Below, one piece after another: positions 1 through 5,864 of a stretch of DNA of 12,334 bases. Position 1 is the first letter of the stretch. Each line of letters starts with the position of its first letter. The notes beneath the pieces are model-generated. The model had not been told where the DNA came from, made no database searches, and saw nothing but the letters and a program-made list of their open reading frames with translations. The DNA is taken from positions 1 to 12,334 of the forward strand of contig URQR01000044.1 in the NCBI GenBank assembly GCA_900550065.1. Direction: 5' to 3'. The DNA is from an uncultured Eubacteriales bacterium. GTDB lineage: Bacteria; Bacillota; Clostridia; UBA1381; UMGS1253. A program made the translations under genes and the position numbers.

Positions 1-538
1 CGCACTTTTGCACCAACTCGCGGTAATGCGGCAAGCAAAAGCCCGCACAAGCGTTGAATTTCTCCCGAAACGCCTGCTCCTTATCCCACAGATAGAAAAC
101 TACGTCCAAATACCGCTCCATCGTCGCGTCTACGCTTTTGCATACCGCACAGCCGTCTTCCGCCGCCTTTATTGCCGCACCGAGCAGAGTGCCCGCCGTG
201 TCCGCACCGCCTTTTTTTTGAAACAGCCTACTGCGCTTTGCTGCGCCGCCGGCGATATTTGCCTCAACAGCGTCGAGCCGTCCGCGCACACTTTGCAAAT
301 GCGTATCCAGCACGAGCGCAAGGCTCAGCTTATTGGGCCGCTCCGACAGCATCGAAAAGTGGCGCGCACAGAAGCCGAGCGAGTTTGTCAGCGCCCGCGC
401 GTCCGGCTCCATCATAGACGCGCCAAGCGTATAGTCGACCCGCTCTTCTTCAAGCCGCCGCGCCAGCGCACAAAACGGGCAGCCGTCCGCCGTGTCGAAC
501 GCTTCGTTGACCGGTATGGTGTAAATTGTCTCCTTCAT
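1..538 (-). CDS. DUF6062 family protein, 3' end cut off by the window edge
   Basis: Translating the minus strand from the ATG at 538 gives 179 residues with no stop before the left edge, so the C-terminus is missing. The start has an AAAGGA Shine-Dalgarno about nine bases upstream. The protein has two similar halves: CPFC (C20, C23) followed by CARH (C57, H60), then CAVC (C130, C133) followed by CLPH (C168, H171). This repeated CxxC/CxxH arrangement with helical spacers matches my recollection of DUF6062, a clostridial family of unknown function. The cysteines and histidines look like metal ligands, probably two zinc or Fe-S sites, but that is inference. There is no signal peptide or membrane segment, so it is likely cytoplasmic. 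It lies 18 bp downstream of the GNAT gene and is probably co-transcribed with it. Moderate confidence in the family name, high confidence that it is a real gene. Confidence 0.8.
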   Translation of the reverse strand, partial: MKETIYTIPVNEAFDTADGCPFCALARRLEEERVDYTLGASMMEPDARALTNSLGFCARHFSMLSERPNKLSLALVLDTHLQSVRGRLDAVEANIAGGAAKRSRLFQKKGGADTAGTLLGAAIKAAEDGCAVCKSVDATMERYLDVVFYLWDKEQAFREKFNACAGFCLPHYRELVQKC

Positions 539-556
539 CCCTTCGTATCCTTTCTT

Positions 557-1099
557 CTACTGTTGGTATATCCTTCTATCAATCCAATAAATCTGTATCC
601 CTGTATGAAAAATCTCGCTGAATCCCTCCCATGAGAGTACGCCGCCGCATGCGCGTATCACCGCAGCCGAGGCCGCGTTACGCCTGTCGCACGACACCAT
701 AACCTTCTCAATTCCGAGCCGGTCGGCCTGCTCAAGCGCAAGGGCAAGCTGCTGTTTTGCGTACCCCTTCCCTCGCTCTGTCGGACGAATCGCATAGCCA
801 ATATGCCCGCCGCCATGCACAAGCTCGCCGCGCAGCGAATGCCGCAGCTGGAGCGTGCCGACAACTCTGCCGTCGCCTTTCCGCACGGTAAAATACGTCG
901 TCGCCGTAACGCCCCACGGCGATGTTTTCTCGTCTAAAAACGCGTCCACAGCACGGAGCCATTCGCGGTAATCCGTATATTTTTCCAGCCCAAAGCTACC
1001 GTTGATATGCCGCTCGCCGGCGGCAAGAAACTCTCTGCGGTATTCCATCGCCCGCGCTTCGTGCTTCAGCGCAGCCTCTTCCAATATCAATCCTGCCAC
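557..1099 (-). CDS. GNAT family N-acetyltransferase
   Basis: The reading frame encodes a GNAT-fold acetyltransferase of about 180 residues. The acetyl-CoA pyrophosphate-binding motif is the RGKGYA segment at about residues 109-114, preceded by the beta-strand IGYAIRP and followed by a helix (KQQLALALEQADRLG); the later CDRRN and AASAAVIRACGG segments match motif B. The N-terminal stretch with HINGSF and YREWL resembles the family of uncharacterised clostridial GNATs. The frame is open to an ATG at 1186, but the first 29 residues (YTQEYYSTKRIV...) look non-coding and overlap promoters. I chose GTG at 1099 because AAGGGGG lies eight bases upstream and it places the start just before the conserved region; TTG at 1090 is an alternative. 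The substrate cannot be told. It probably forms a two-gene unit with the DUF6062 gene. Confidence 0.85.
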   Translation of the reverse strand: MAGLILEEAALKHEARAMEYRREFLAAGERHINGSFGLEKYTDYREWLRAVDAFLDEKTSPWGVTATTYFTVRKGDGRVVGTLQLRHSLRGELVHGGGHIGYAIRPTERGKGYAKQQLALALEQADRLGIEKVMVSCDRRNAASAAVIRACGGVLSWEGFSEIFHTGIQIYWIDRRIYQQ

Positions 1100-1132
1100 C
1101 TGCCGTACCCCCTTCGCCGCCTTCTGCGCGGT

Positions 1133-1161
1133 TTGATAAACGATGCGTTTTGTGCTATAAT
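1133..1161 (+). promoter_or_regulatory. Candidate extended -10 promoter pointing right (ogg P1)
   Basis: TTGATA at 1133-1138 and TATAAT at 1156-1161 are separated by 17 bp, and TGC directly before the -10 makes it an extended -10. The predicted start is near 1168, giving an ogg leader of about 85 nt. It lies in the 5' untranslated region of the divergent GNAT gene. Confidence 0.6.
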
Positions 1162-1178
1162 ATTCTTGGGTGTATAAT
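1150..1178 (+). promoter_or_regulatory. Candidate sigma-A promoter pointing right (ogg P2)
   Basis: TTGTGC at 1150-1155 and TATAAT at 1173-1178 have 17-bp spacing. The -35 is weak and overlaps the extended -10 of P1, so the two could not be occupied at once. A further TATAAT at 1216-1221, also on the plus strand, has no good -35 but lies at the right distance from the ogg start. Confidence 0.4.
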
Positions 1179-1207
1179 ACTCTCACTCTTTCGTGTATTA
1201 TAGCACA
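1151..1207. repeat. Perfect 12-bp inverted repeat in the GNAT/ogg intergenic region
   Basis: TGTGCTATAATA at 1151-1162 recurs inverted at 1196-1207, with 33 bp between. A third, one-base-shorter version (GTGTATAATA) lies at 1170-1179 in the rightward orientation. Each arm contains an extended -10, so the symmetry may just be face-to-face promoters, or it may be an operator. Confidence 0.7.
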
Positions 1208-1225
1208 CCTTACGTTATAATGAAA
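1197..1225 (-). promoter_or_regulatory. Candidate extended -10 promoter pointing left (GNAT-DUF6062)
   Basis: On the minus strand TGCTATAAT (TATAAT at 1202-1197) is an extended -10, with only a poor -35 (TTTCAT, 1225-1220) 17 bp upstream. The predicted start is near 1190, which would make an ATG at 1186 nearly leaderless and favours translation from GTG 1099 with a leader of about 90 nt. Confidence 0.5.
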
Positions 1226-1251
1226 GTATATTTTTAAATCGGGTGAATTAT

Positions 1252-2154
1252 ATGCAAATGATAGAAAAAGGCAATTCTATCCTTTTACGCGGCGCGGAGG
1301 CGTTCGATCTAAAACAGACCTTCACGTGCGGGCAGTGCTTTCGCTGGGACGAAGCGCCGGATGGGACGTTTCGTGGCGTTCACAGCGGACGCGCACTGCG
1401 TATCGGGCAGCAGGGGGATACTGTAACCTTATATAATACAACATTAGAGGACTATCACGCACTATGGCGCAGGTATTTTGACCTTGACAGAGACTACTGT
1501 GGGATACAGGCCAAGCTGTCGCGCGACACTGTGCTGCGCAGAGCGATTCGCGCAGGGCGCGGTATCCGCCTTTTGGCGCAGGAGCCGTTTGAAACGCTGA
1601 TTTCTTTTATCATATCCGCAAATAATAACATTCCGCGTATTAAGGGAATTATCGCGCGGCTCTGCGAGGCTTATGGAACGCCTATCCCCTTTGAAGGCGG
1701 TACCTGCTATGCGTTTCCATGCGCACAAACGCTTGCCGCACTTTCGCGGGAGGACCTATCGCCCCTGCGGGCGGGTTTTCGCGATAAATATATCATAGAT
1801 GCGGCACAGAAGGTTGCCTCCGGCGCGGTGAATTTAGCGACAATTTATGATATGGATTATGGCACGGCGAAAAATGAGCTGAAAAAAATTAACGGCATCG
1901 GAGACAAAGTCGCGGACTGTGTGCTGCTGTTTGGCTTTGGAAAACACGATGCGTTTCCTGTCGATGTTTGGGTTCGGCGTATTTTAGACTACTATTACCC
2001 GGGCGGCACACACCGGACAGACGCAGCGGCGTTTGCTCGCGAACGGTTCGGCGCGCTCGGCGGCTATGCGCAGCAATATTTGTTTTACTATGCACGCGAA
2101 AATAAAATCGCGTGCGAAAATAAAATCGCGCGCGAAAACAAGATTGCAAAATAA
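1252..2154 (+). CDS. ogg: 8-oxoguanine DNA glycosylase/AP lyase (OGG1-type)
   Basis: A bifunctional base-excision repair enzyme of the HhH-GPD superfamily: it removes 8-oxoguanine and nicks the abasic site. The N-terminal OGG domain contains LKQTFTCGQCFRW (about residues 20-32). The helix-hairpin-helix NGIGDKVADC carries the Schiff-base lysine (K219 counting from ATG 1252), and FPVDVW supplies the catalytic aspartate (D238). The family usually ends near the GYAQQYLFYYAR segment; here three copies of a six-residue unit, A-(R/C)-E-N-K-I, follow before the stop. I chose ATG 1252 because GGGTGA at 1241-1246 is a usable Shine-Dalgarno for it; GTG 1243 overlaps that site and ATG 1258 is a second possibility. 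It is transcribed away from the GNAT gene. Its product guards DNA against oxidised guanine, a role compatible with the repair and nucleotide genes downstream. Confidence 0.93.
   Translation: MQMIEKGNSILLRGAEAFDLKQTFTCGQCFRWDEAPDGTFRGVHSGRALRIGQQGDTVTLYNTTLEDYHALWRRYFDLDRDYCGIQAKLSRDTVLRRAIRAGRGIRLLAQEPFETLISFIISANNNIPRIKGIIARLCEAYGTPIPFEGGTCYAFPCAQTLAALSREDLSPLRAGFRDKYIIDAAQKVASGAVNLATIYDMDYGTAKNELKKINGIGDKVADCVLLFGFGKHDAFPVDVWVRRILDYYYPGGTHRTDAAAFARERFGALGGYAQQYLFYYARENKIACENKIARENKIAK
2092..2145 (+). repeat. Three tandem 18-bp repeats at the 3' end of ogg
   Basis: Units at 2092-2109, 2110-2127 and 2128-2145 encode ARENKI, ACENKI and ARENKI. Units one and two differ at two positions; unit three has diverged at several third positions. 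The array is in frame and is followed by GCA AAA TAA. Confidence 0.9.
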
Positions 2155-2156
2155 CG

Positions 2157-2185
2157 TTGATTTTTGCGTCGGATTACTATATAAT
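2157..2185 (+). promoter_or_regulatory. Sigma-A promoter of the tyrS operon
   Basis: TTGATT at 2157-2162 and TATAAT at 2180-2185 with exactly 17 bp between. It starts three bases after the ogg stop codon. The predicted transcription start is near 2192, leaving a leader of about 125 nt before tyrS. Confidence 0.8.
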
Positions 2186-2209
2186 ATACAGAAGTACTCT
2201 TTTGCCGCA

Positions 2210-2275
2210 CAGCGGCTCGGTTTTCTGCGCTTTAGAAGAACCCGCTGTCGGGGCGCAGCCCCTTTGGGTTTGCGC
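2210..2275 (+). promoter_or_regulatory. Structured tyrS leader with two competing foldings
   Basis: One fold pairs CAGCG (2210-2214) with CGCTG (2243-2247), and GGTTTTCT (2219-2226) with AGAA/AACC (2234-2242, one bulged G). The other pairs AACCC (2239-2243) with GGGTT (2266-2270) around a perfect GGGGC/GCCCC hairpin (2250-2262). The two outer stems share 2239-2243 and exclude each other. I see no T-box consensus (AGGGTGG-ACCGCG) and no U-tract, so this is not a recognisable T-box or terminator. A regulatory role is inference. Confidence 0.4.
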
Positions 2276-2318
2276 TGAATTATATGATGATAAACAATAT
2301 AAATTTGGAGTGAATTTG

Positions 2319-3542
2319 ATGAAAAATGTTTTCGACACATTAAAAGAACGCGGGCTTATCGCCCAGATGACACATGAGGAGGAAATCCGCGACCTGCTCG
2401 GAAAGGAAAAGGTCACATTTTATGTCGGCTTTGACCCGACAGCGGACAGCCTGCACATTGGGCATTTTATGCAGCTTATCGTAATGAAGCATATGCAGAA
2501 CGCCGGTCACCGCCCAATTATCCTGCTCGGCGGCGGTACGACGATGGTCGGTGACCCGACCGGCAAGGCGGACATGCGCCCGATGATTACACAAGAGGTT
2601 ATCCAGCATAACGCGGACAACTTTAAGGCGCAAATGTCGAAGTTTATCGACTTCGACGACGGCAAGGCAATTATGGTCAACAACGCCGATTGGCTCTTAA
2701 AACTCAATTATGTAGACTTTCTGCGCGAGGTCGGCGTTCACTTCTCTGTAAATCGAATGCTGACGGCGGAATGTTTTAAGACGAGAATGGAGCGCGGTCT
2801 TTCATTTTTAGAGTTTAACTATATGCTCATGCAGGGATACGACTTCTACAAGCTGCACAAGGAATATAACTGTAAAATGGAGTTCGGCGGCGACGACCAG
2901 TGGTCGAACATCTTAGGCGGGATCGAGCTTATCCGCCGTAAGGACGGCGCACAGGCGTACGGCATGACCTTTACCCTGTTAACAACCTCAGAGGGGAAAA
3001 AGATGGGCAAAACGGAAAAGGGCGCGCTCTGGCTCGACCCTGAAAAGGTGTCGCCGTACGATTTTTACCAATACTGGAGAAATGTAGACGACAAAGACGT
3101 TATTCGTCTGCTCAAGCTCGTGACCTTCCTGCCAATTGAGCAGATTGCGGAGTATGAGAAGTTAGAAGGACAGGCGCTCAACGAGGTAAAGTGCCTGCTG
3201 GCCTATGAAGTAACAAAAATGGTGCATGGCAAGGAGGAAGCCGACAAGGCAAACGCCGCGGCAACGGCAATCTTCGGCGGCGGTGCAAACAGCGCCAATA
3301 TGCCTTCTACAACAGTTGAAAAGGCCGACATCGGCGACACGGTCAACGTGCTTGACCTGCTTGTAAAGGTAGGACTTATCCCCTCTAAGGCGGAAGGCCG
3401 CCGCCTCGTGCAGCAGGGCGGGCTGAGCATTGACGGAGAAAAGGTCACCGACCCAGCGTTTAATATAACGGCGGACATGCTCGGCGGCGACGGAATCGTG
3501 ATTAAGAAGGGCAAAAAGGTATTCCATAGGATTTCTTTTTAA
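2319..3542 (+). CDS. tyrS: Tyrosyl-tRNA synthetase
   Basis: A class I aminoacyl-tRNA synthetase that charges tRNA-Tyr with tyrosine in the cytoplasm, working as a homodimer. The 407 residues are the usual bacterial length. Visible signatures are HIGH (residues 46-49) in SLHIGHFMQL, the ATP/tyrosine-binding GDPTGK (78-83), the tyrosine-binding MQGYDF and GGDDQWSN segments (171-197), and the KMSKS-loop equivalent KMGKT (228-232). A C-terminal S4 RNA-binding domain occupies about 343-405 (AEGRRLVQQGGLSIDGEKV). The frame stays open upstream to about 2157, but ATG 2319 is the start: it has GGAG eight bases upstream and matches the family N-terminus. It is the first gene of a probable operon with thyA, folA and rnhA; thyA begins 24 bp after its stop. 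Confidence 0.97.
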   Translation: MKNVFDTLKERGLIAQMTHEEEIRDLLGKEKVTFYVGFDPTADSLHIGHFMQLIVMKHMQNAGHRPIILLGGGTTMVGDPTGKADMRPMITQEVIQHNADNFKAQMSKFIDFDDGKAIMVNNADWLLKLNYVDFLREVGVHFSVNRMLTAECFKTRMERGLSFLEFNYMLMQGYDFYKLHKEYNCKMEFGGDDQWSNILGGIELIRRKDGAQAYGMTFTLLTTSEGKKMGKTEKGALWLDPEKVSPYDFYQYWRNVDDKDVIRLLKLVTFLPIEQIAEYEKLEGQALNEVKCLLAYEVTKMVHGKEEADKANAAATAIFGGGANSANMPSTTVEKADIGDTVNVLDLLVKVGLIPSKAEGRRLVQQGGLSIDGEKVTDPAFNITADMLGGDGIVIKKGKKVFHRISF

Positions 3543-3566
3543 TGATACAAAACGGAGGAGAACGCC

Positions 3567-4394
3567 ATGAGCCGGACAGATGAATTATTTATCGACATGT
3601 GCAAAGACATTTTAACAAACGGCACATGGGAAAAGGGCAACGTGCGCCCGCATTGGGAGGACGGCGCGCCCGCCTATACAATTAAAAAATTCTGCGTGGT
3701 CAACCGCTACGATTTATCGCGCGAGTTTCCGCTCCTGACGCTGCGCCCCATCAATTTAAAGGGTGCGGTTGATGAGATTTTGTGGATATGGCAAAAGAAG
3801 TCGAACAATATCCATGCGTTGAACAGCCATATATGGGATAGCTGGGCCGACGAAGCGGGCAGCATTGGAAAGGCGTACGGCTACCAGCTCGGTGTGAAAC
3901 ATAAATATAAAGAGGGCATGTTCGACCAGGTTGACCGTGTACTCTACGACTTAAAACATAATCCGGCAAGCCGGCGCATTATAACAAACCTGTACAACCA
4001 TGCGGACCTGTCGGAGATGGCGCTCTATCCCTGTGCGTACTCGATGACGTTCAATGTTGCGGACGGGCGGCTAAACGCAATCCTCAACCAGCGCTCACAG
4101 GATGTGCTCGCGGCAAACGCGTGGAATGTGTGCCAGTATGCCGCGCTCGTGCTGATGTTTGCACAGGTGAGCGGCCTTACGCCCGGCGAATTTGTGCATG
4201 TTATTGCGGACGCGCACATCTATGACCGGCATGTACCGATTATTGAAGAATTAATCAGCCGGCCGGCGCACCCGGCTCCGGTTGTGAAGCTGAACCCCGA
4301 TGTGTCGGATTTTTATCAATTTACAGTAGATGATTTTGTGGTAGAAAACTATGTGACGGGCGAAAAAATCGGAAGATTTCCGGTCGCCGTTTAA
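3567..4394 (+). CDS. thyA: Thymidylate synthase, variant active-site neighbourhood
   Basis: Makes dTMP from dUMP using methylene-tetrahydrofolate as both carbon donor and reductant, giving dihydrofolate. The 275 residues show the folate-dependent ThyA fold: NPASRRI (132-138) with the two arginines that hold the phosphate of dUMP in the partner subunit, YPCAYSMTF with nucleophile C156, NQRSQDV with R176, S177 and D179, N187, and DAHIYDRH with H217 and Y219. Canonical ThyA has His after the catalytic Cys and Gln five residues after it; here these are Ala157 and Thr161. This agrees with my recollection of the divergent Bacillus subtilis/phage phi3T type, which also ends in VAV. A GGAGG site lies nine bases before the ATG. 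folA follows after only 9 bp, so substrate and recycling enzyme are co-expressed. Confidence 0.95.
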   Translation: MSRTDELFIDMCKDILTNGTWEKGNVRPHWEDGAPAYTIKKFCVVNRYDLSREFPLLTLRPINLKGAVDEILWIWQKKSNNIHALNSHIWDSWADEAGSIGKAYGYQLGVKHKYKEGMFDQVDRVLYDLKHNPASRRIITNLYNHADLSEMALYPCAYSMTFNVADGRLNAILNQRSQDVLAANAWNVCQYAALVLMFAQVSGLTPGEFVHVIADAHIYDRHVPIIEELISRPAHPAPVVKLNPDVSDFYQFTVDDFVVENYVTGEKIGRFPVAV

Positions 4395-4403
4395 GGAGAA
4401 GAG

Positions 4404-5219
4404 ATGAATCTAATTGTTGCGGTAGATCAAAACTGGGGCATTGGCAAGGACGGTACAATGCCGTGGCACATCAGCGCGGACATGAAATACTTTCGGGAAA
4501 AAACGCAGGGCAAAACCGTGCTCATGGGGCGTAAAACGCTGCAGTCTTTTCCGGGCGGGCGGCCTTTGCCGAACCGGAACAACATTGTGCTCTCACGCGA
4601 TAAGACATACCTCGTAGAGGGTGCTTTTGTCGTCAACAGCTTAAACAAGCTGATTGAATATAAAAACTTTGACGATGTTTTCGTGATTGGCGGCGGCACG
4701 CTGTATGAGGCGCTGCTCCCCTATTGCCGGTACGCATATGTAACCAAAATCGGCGCGGCGTTTGACTGTGACACGCACTTCCCTGATTTGGACGCAATGG
4801 ATACGTGGGAATTAATTGACGCGGGCGAGCCGCTCGTCGAAAATGGGATTCCGTTTTCGTTCACCGTCTACAAAAACCATTTGGTCGAGACACAGATACC
4901 CATAAACGCAGAAGCAAAGGAGGAAACGATGAAGGATTATAACGAGGAATTGCCGCCAATCGAAACCGTAGATTTTAACGACCTTGTCCTGCTTGAAGAG
5001 GTTGACAACGACTTTGAAGCGGATGTAAAGCTCTCTTTGCTGCGTTCCTGCTCTATCAGAGCGTATAAGCGGTATTCCCAGTTTGCCGCCGTTGCGAAAA
5101 TATACTGTGGCAGCTCCAATATGGGCGTGATGATTTATGTGCCGAAGGCGGACGCGGAAGAAGCAAAAAAAATTCTTGCCGCCCCGTTTGACAGCTCGGA
5201 GCTATATCAGGACAATTAA
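4404..5219 (+). CDS. folA: Dihydrofolate reductase fused in frame to a DUF2007 domain
   Basis: Residues 1-157 are a complete dihydrofolate reductase: NWGIGKDGTMPWH (10-22, Met20-loop region), active-site D26 in ISADM, the NADPH-binding GRKTLQSFPGGRPLPNRNN (42-60), VIGGGTLYEALL (94-105) and T114 in YVTKI. It reduces the dihydrofolate left by ThyA, encoded 9 bp upstream. A normal DHFR would end near FTVYKN; here the frame continues through a short acidic linker into about 70 residues (about 193-260) resembling DUF2007, a small family of predicted signalling or ferredoxin-like domains of unknown role. The start is ATG 4404, with AAGGAG overlapping the thyA stop. A strong internal ribosome binding site and ATG at 4929 mean a separate DUF2007 protein may also be made. 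The family identity of the C-terminal part is from pattern recognition. Confidence 0.93.
   Translation: MNLIVAVDQNWGIGKDGTMPWHISADMKYFREKTQGKTVLMGRKTLQSFPGGRPLPNRNNIVLSRDKTYLVEGAFVVNSLNKLIEYKNFDDVFVIGGGTLYEALLPYCRYAYVTKIGAAFDCDTHFPDLDAMDTWELIDAGEPLVENGIPFSFTVYKNHLVETQIPINAEAKEETMKDYNEELPPIETVDFNDLVLLEEVDNDFEADVKLSLLRSCSIRAYKRYSQFAAVAKIYCGSSNMGVMIYVPKADAEEAKKILAAPFDSSELYQDN
4916..4931 (+). promoter_or_regulatory. Near-perfect internal Shine-Dalgarno plus ATG inside folA
   Basis: AAAGGAGG at 4916-4923 is followed by a five-base spacer and ATG at 4929-4931, in frame with folA. It is the best ribosome binding site in this operon and sits exactly at the boundary between the DHFR domain and the DUF2007 domain. 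Confidence 0.75.
4929..5219 (+). CDS. Nested DUF2007-like protein, possible independent product
   Basis: Starting at the internal ATG, the frame gives 96 residues beginning MKDYNEELPP. The region VLLEEVDNDFEADVKLSLL, then RAYKRYS, YCGSSNMGVMIYVP and AEEAKKIL fits the DUF2007 pattern: a strand, a helix covering 'xEAxxxxxLL', a glycine-rich turn, 'GVxIYVP' and a final helix. Function is unknown. Free-standing DUF2007 proteins are usually about this size, and the upstream AAAGGAGG is well placed, so I infer that this was, and may still be, its own gene whose upstream neighbour has lost its stop codon. Whether cells make the fusion, the short form or both cannot be decided from sequence. Confidence 0.6.
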   Translation: MKDYNEELPPIETVDFNDLVLLEEVDNDFEADVKLSLLRSCSIRAYKRYSQFAAVAKIYCGSSNMGVMIYVPKADAEEAKKILAAPFDSSELYQDN

Positions 5220-5236
5220 CAAAAAGGACGGTGGCC

Positions 5237-5704
5237 ATGAAAGAAGTATTGCTTTTTACGGACGGCGCGTGCAGCGGTAACCCCGGCAAGGGCGGCTACG
5301 GCGCGATTTTAAAATACGGCTCGTTTGAAAAGGAATTAAGCCGCGGCTTTGTGAGTACAACCAACAACCGGATGGAGCTTTTAGCGGCTATCGTTGGGCT
5401 CGAGACGCTCAAAGAGCCGTGTAAGGTCGAACTATACAGCGACTCGAAGTATTTGGTTGATGCGGTAGACAAGGGCTGGGTGTATAATTGGAAAAAGAAC
5501 GGCTGGAAGAAGAGCGACAAAAAGCCCGCGATGAACGTTGATTTATGGGAACGGTTTTTGTCTCTCATGGATATGCACCATGTCACGCTGCACTGGGTCA
5601 AGGGGCACAACGGACATCCGGAGAACGAACGCTGTGACCGGCTCGCAGTATTGGCATACATGGGCGATTCTCTATATGAGGATAAAGGCTTTGTCAGCCA
5701 GTAA
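5237..5704 (+). CDS. rnhA: Ribonuclease HI
   Basis: Cuts the RNA strand of RNA-DNA hybrids such as R-loops and stray ribonucleotide primers. The 155 residues equal the usual length of bacterial RNase HI. All five active-site residues are present: D9 in FTDGACSGNPG, E47 in NNRMELLA, D69 in YSDSKY, H124 in VKGHNGHPEN and D134 in CDRLA. The basic WKKNGWKKSDKK stretch (85-96) is the hybrid-binding handle of the Escherichia coli-type enzyme. The frame also has a GTG at 5231, but AAGGA at 5224-5228 is only two bases from it and eight from ATG 5237, which I therefore prefer. It is the last gene of the tyrS operon: 17 bp after folA and followed by a strong terminator. Confidence 0.96.
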   Translation: MKEVLLFTDGACSGNPGKGGYGAILKYGSFEKELSRGFVSTTNNRMELLAAIVGLETLKEPCKVELYSDSKYLVDAVDKGWVYNWKKNGWKKSDKKPAMNVDLWERFLSLMDMHHVTLHWVKGHNGHPENERCDRLAVLAYMGDSLYEDKGFVSQ

Positions 5705-5713
5705 TTCTATCGG

Positions 5714-5732
5714 ACTTTTGCAGAGCAAAAGT
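5714..5732 (+). repeat. Perfect 8-bp hairpin after rnhA
   Basis: ACTTTTGC and GCAAAAGT flank a three-base loop, nine bases after the rnhA stop. Only TTT follows before an A-run, so it is not a complete terminator; it may protect the 3' end of the message or be a decayed one. Confidence 0.5.
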
Positions 5733-5756
5733 TTAAAAAAATATGTTATAAATCTG

Positions 5757-5795
5757 CCTCTGCGGTAAATACTATTTACCGTCAGAGGTTTTTTT
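5757..5795 (+). terminator. Rho-independent terminator of the tyrS-rnhA operon
   Basis: CCTCTG pairs with CAGAGG and GGTAAA with TTTACC around a short loop, with a small internal mismatch, followed by seven T (5789-5795). It ends transcription about 90 bp after rnhA. Confidence 0.92.
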
Positions 5796-5864
5796 GTTTT
5801 CAAAAACCTAATTATAGCAAGTATATATTGCAGCAAGTATGAGATGGAAGGACTGGACACAATT

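Noticed and set aside
211..219. An eight-base homopolymer inside the DUF6062 gene as a sequencing frameshift
   Set aside because: The frame continues with the second set of conserved cysteines after it, so the reading frame is intact.
8..634. A plus-strand open frame of about 208 codons over the left edge
   Set aside because: It is antisense to the DUF6062 gene, whose repeated Cys motifs and ribosome binding site are convincing; the plus-strand product is Arg-rich with no recognisable domain.
1100..1186. An N-terminal extension of the GNAT protein from ATG 1186
   Set aside because: It overlaps several promoter elements, lacks a ribosome binding site and has no family similarity; GTG 1099 has AAGGGGG at the right distance.
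2155..2318. A T-box riboswitch before tyrS
   Set aside because: Neither the T-box consensus AGGGTGG-ACCGCG nor a terminator/antiterminator with a U-tract could be found.
5714..5732. The perfect hairpin after rnhA as the terminator
   Set aside because: It is followed by only three T and then an A-run; the hairpin at 5757-5795 with seven T is the better terminator.
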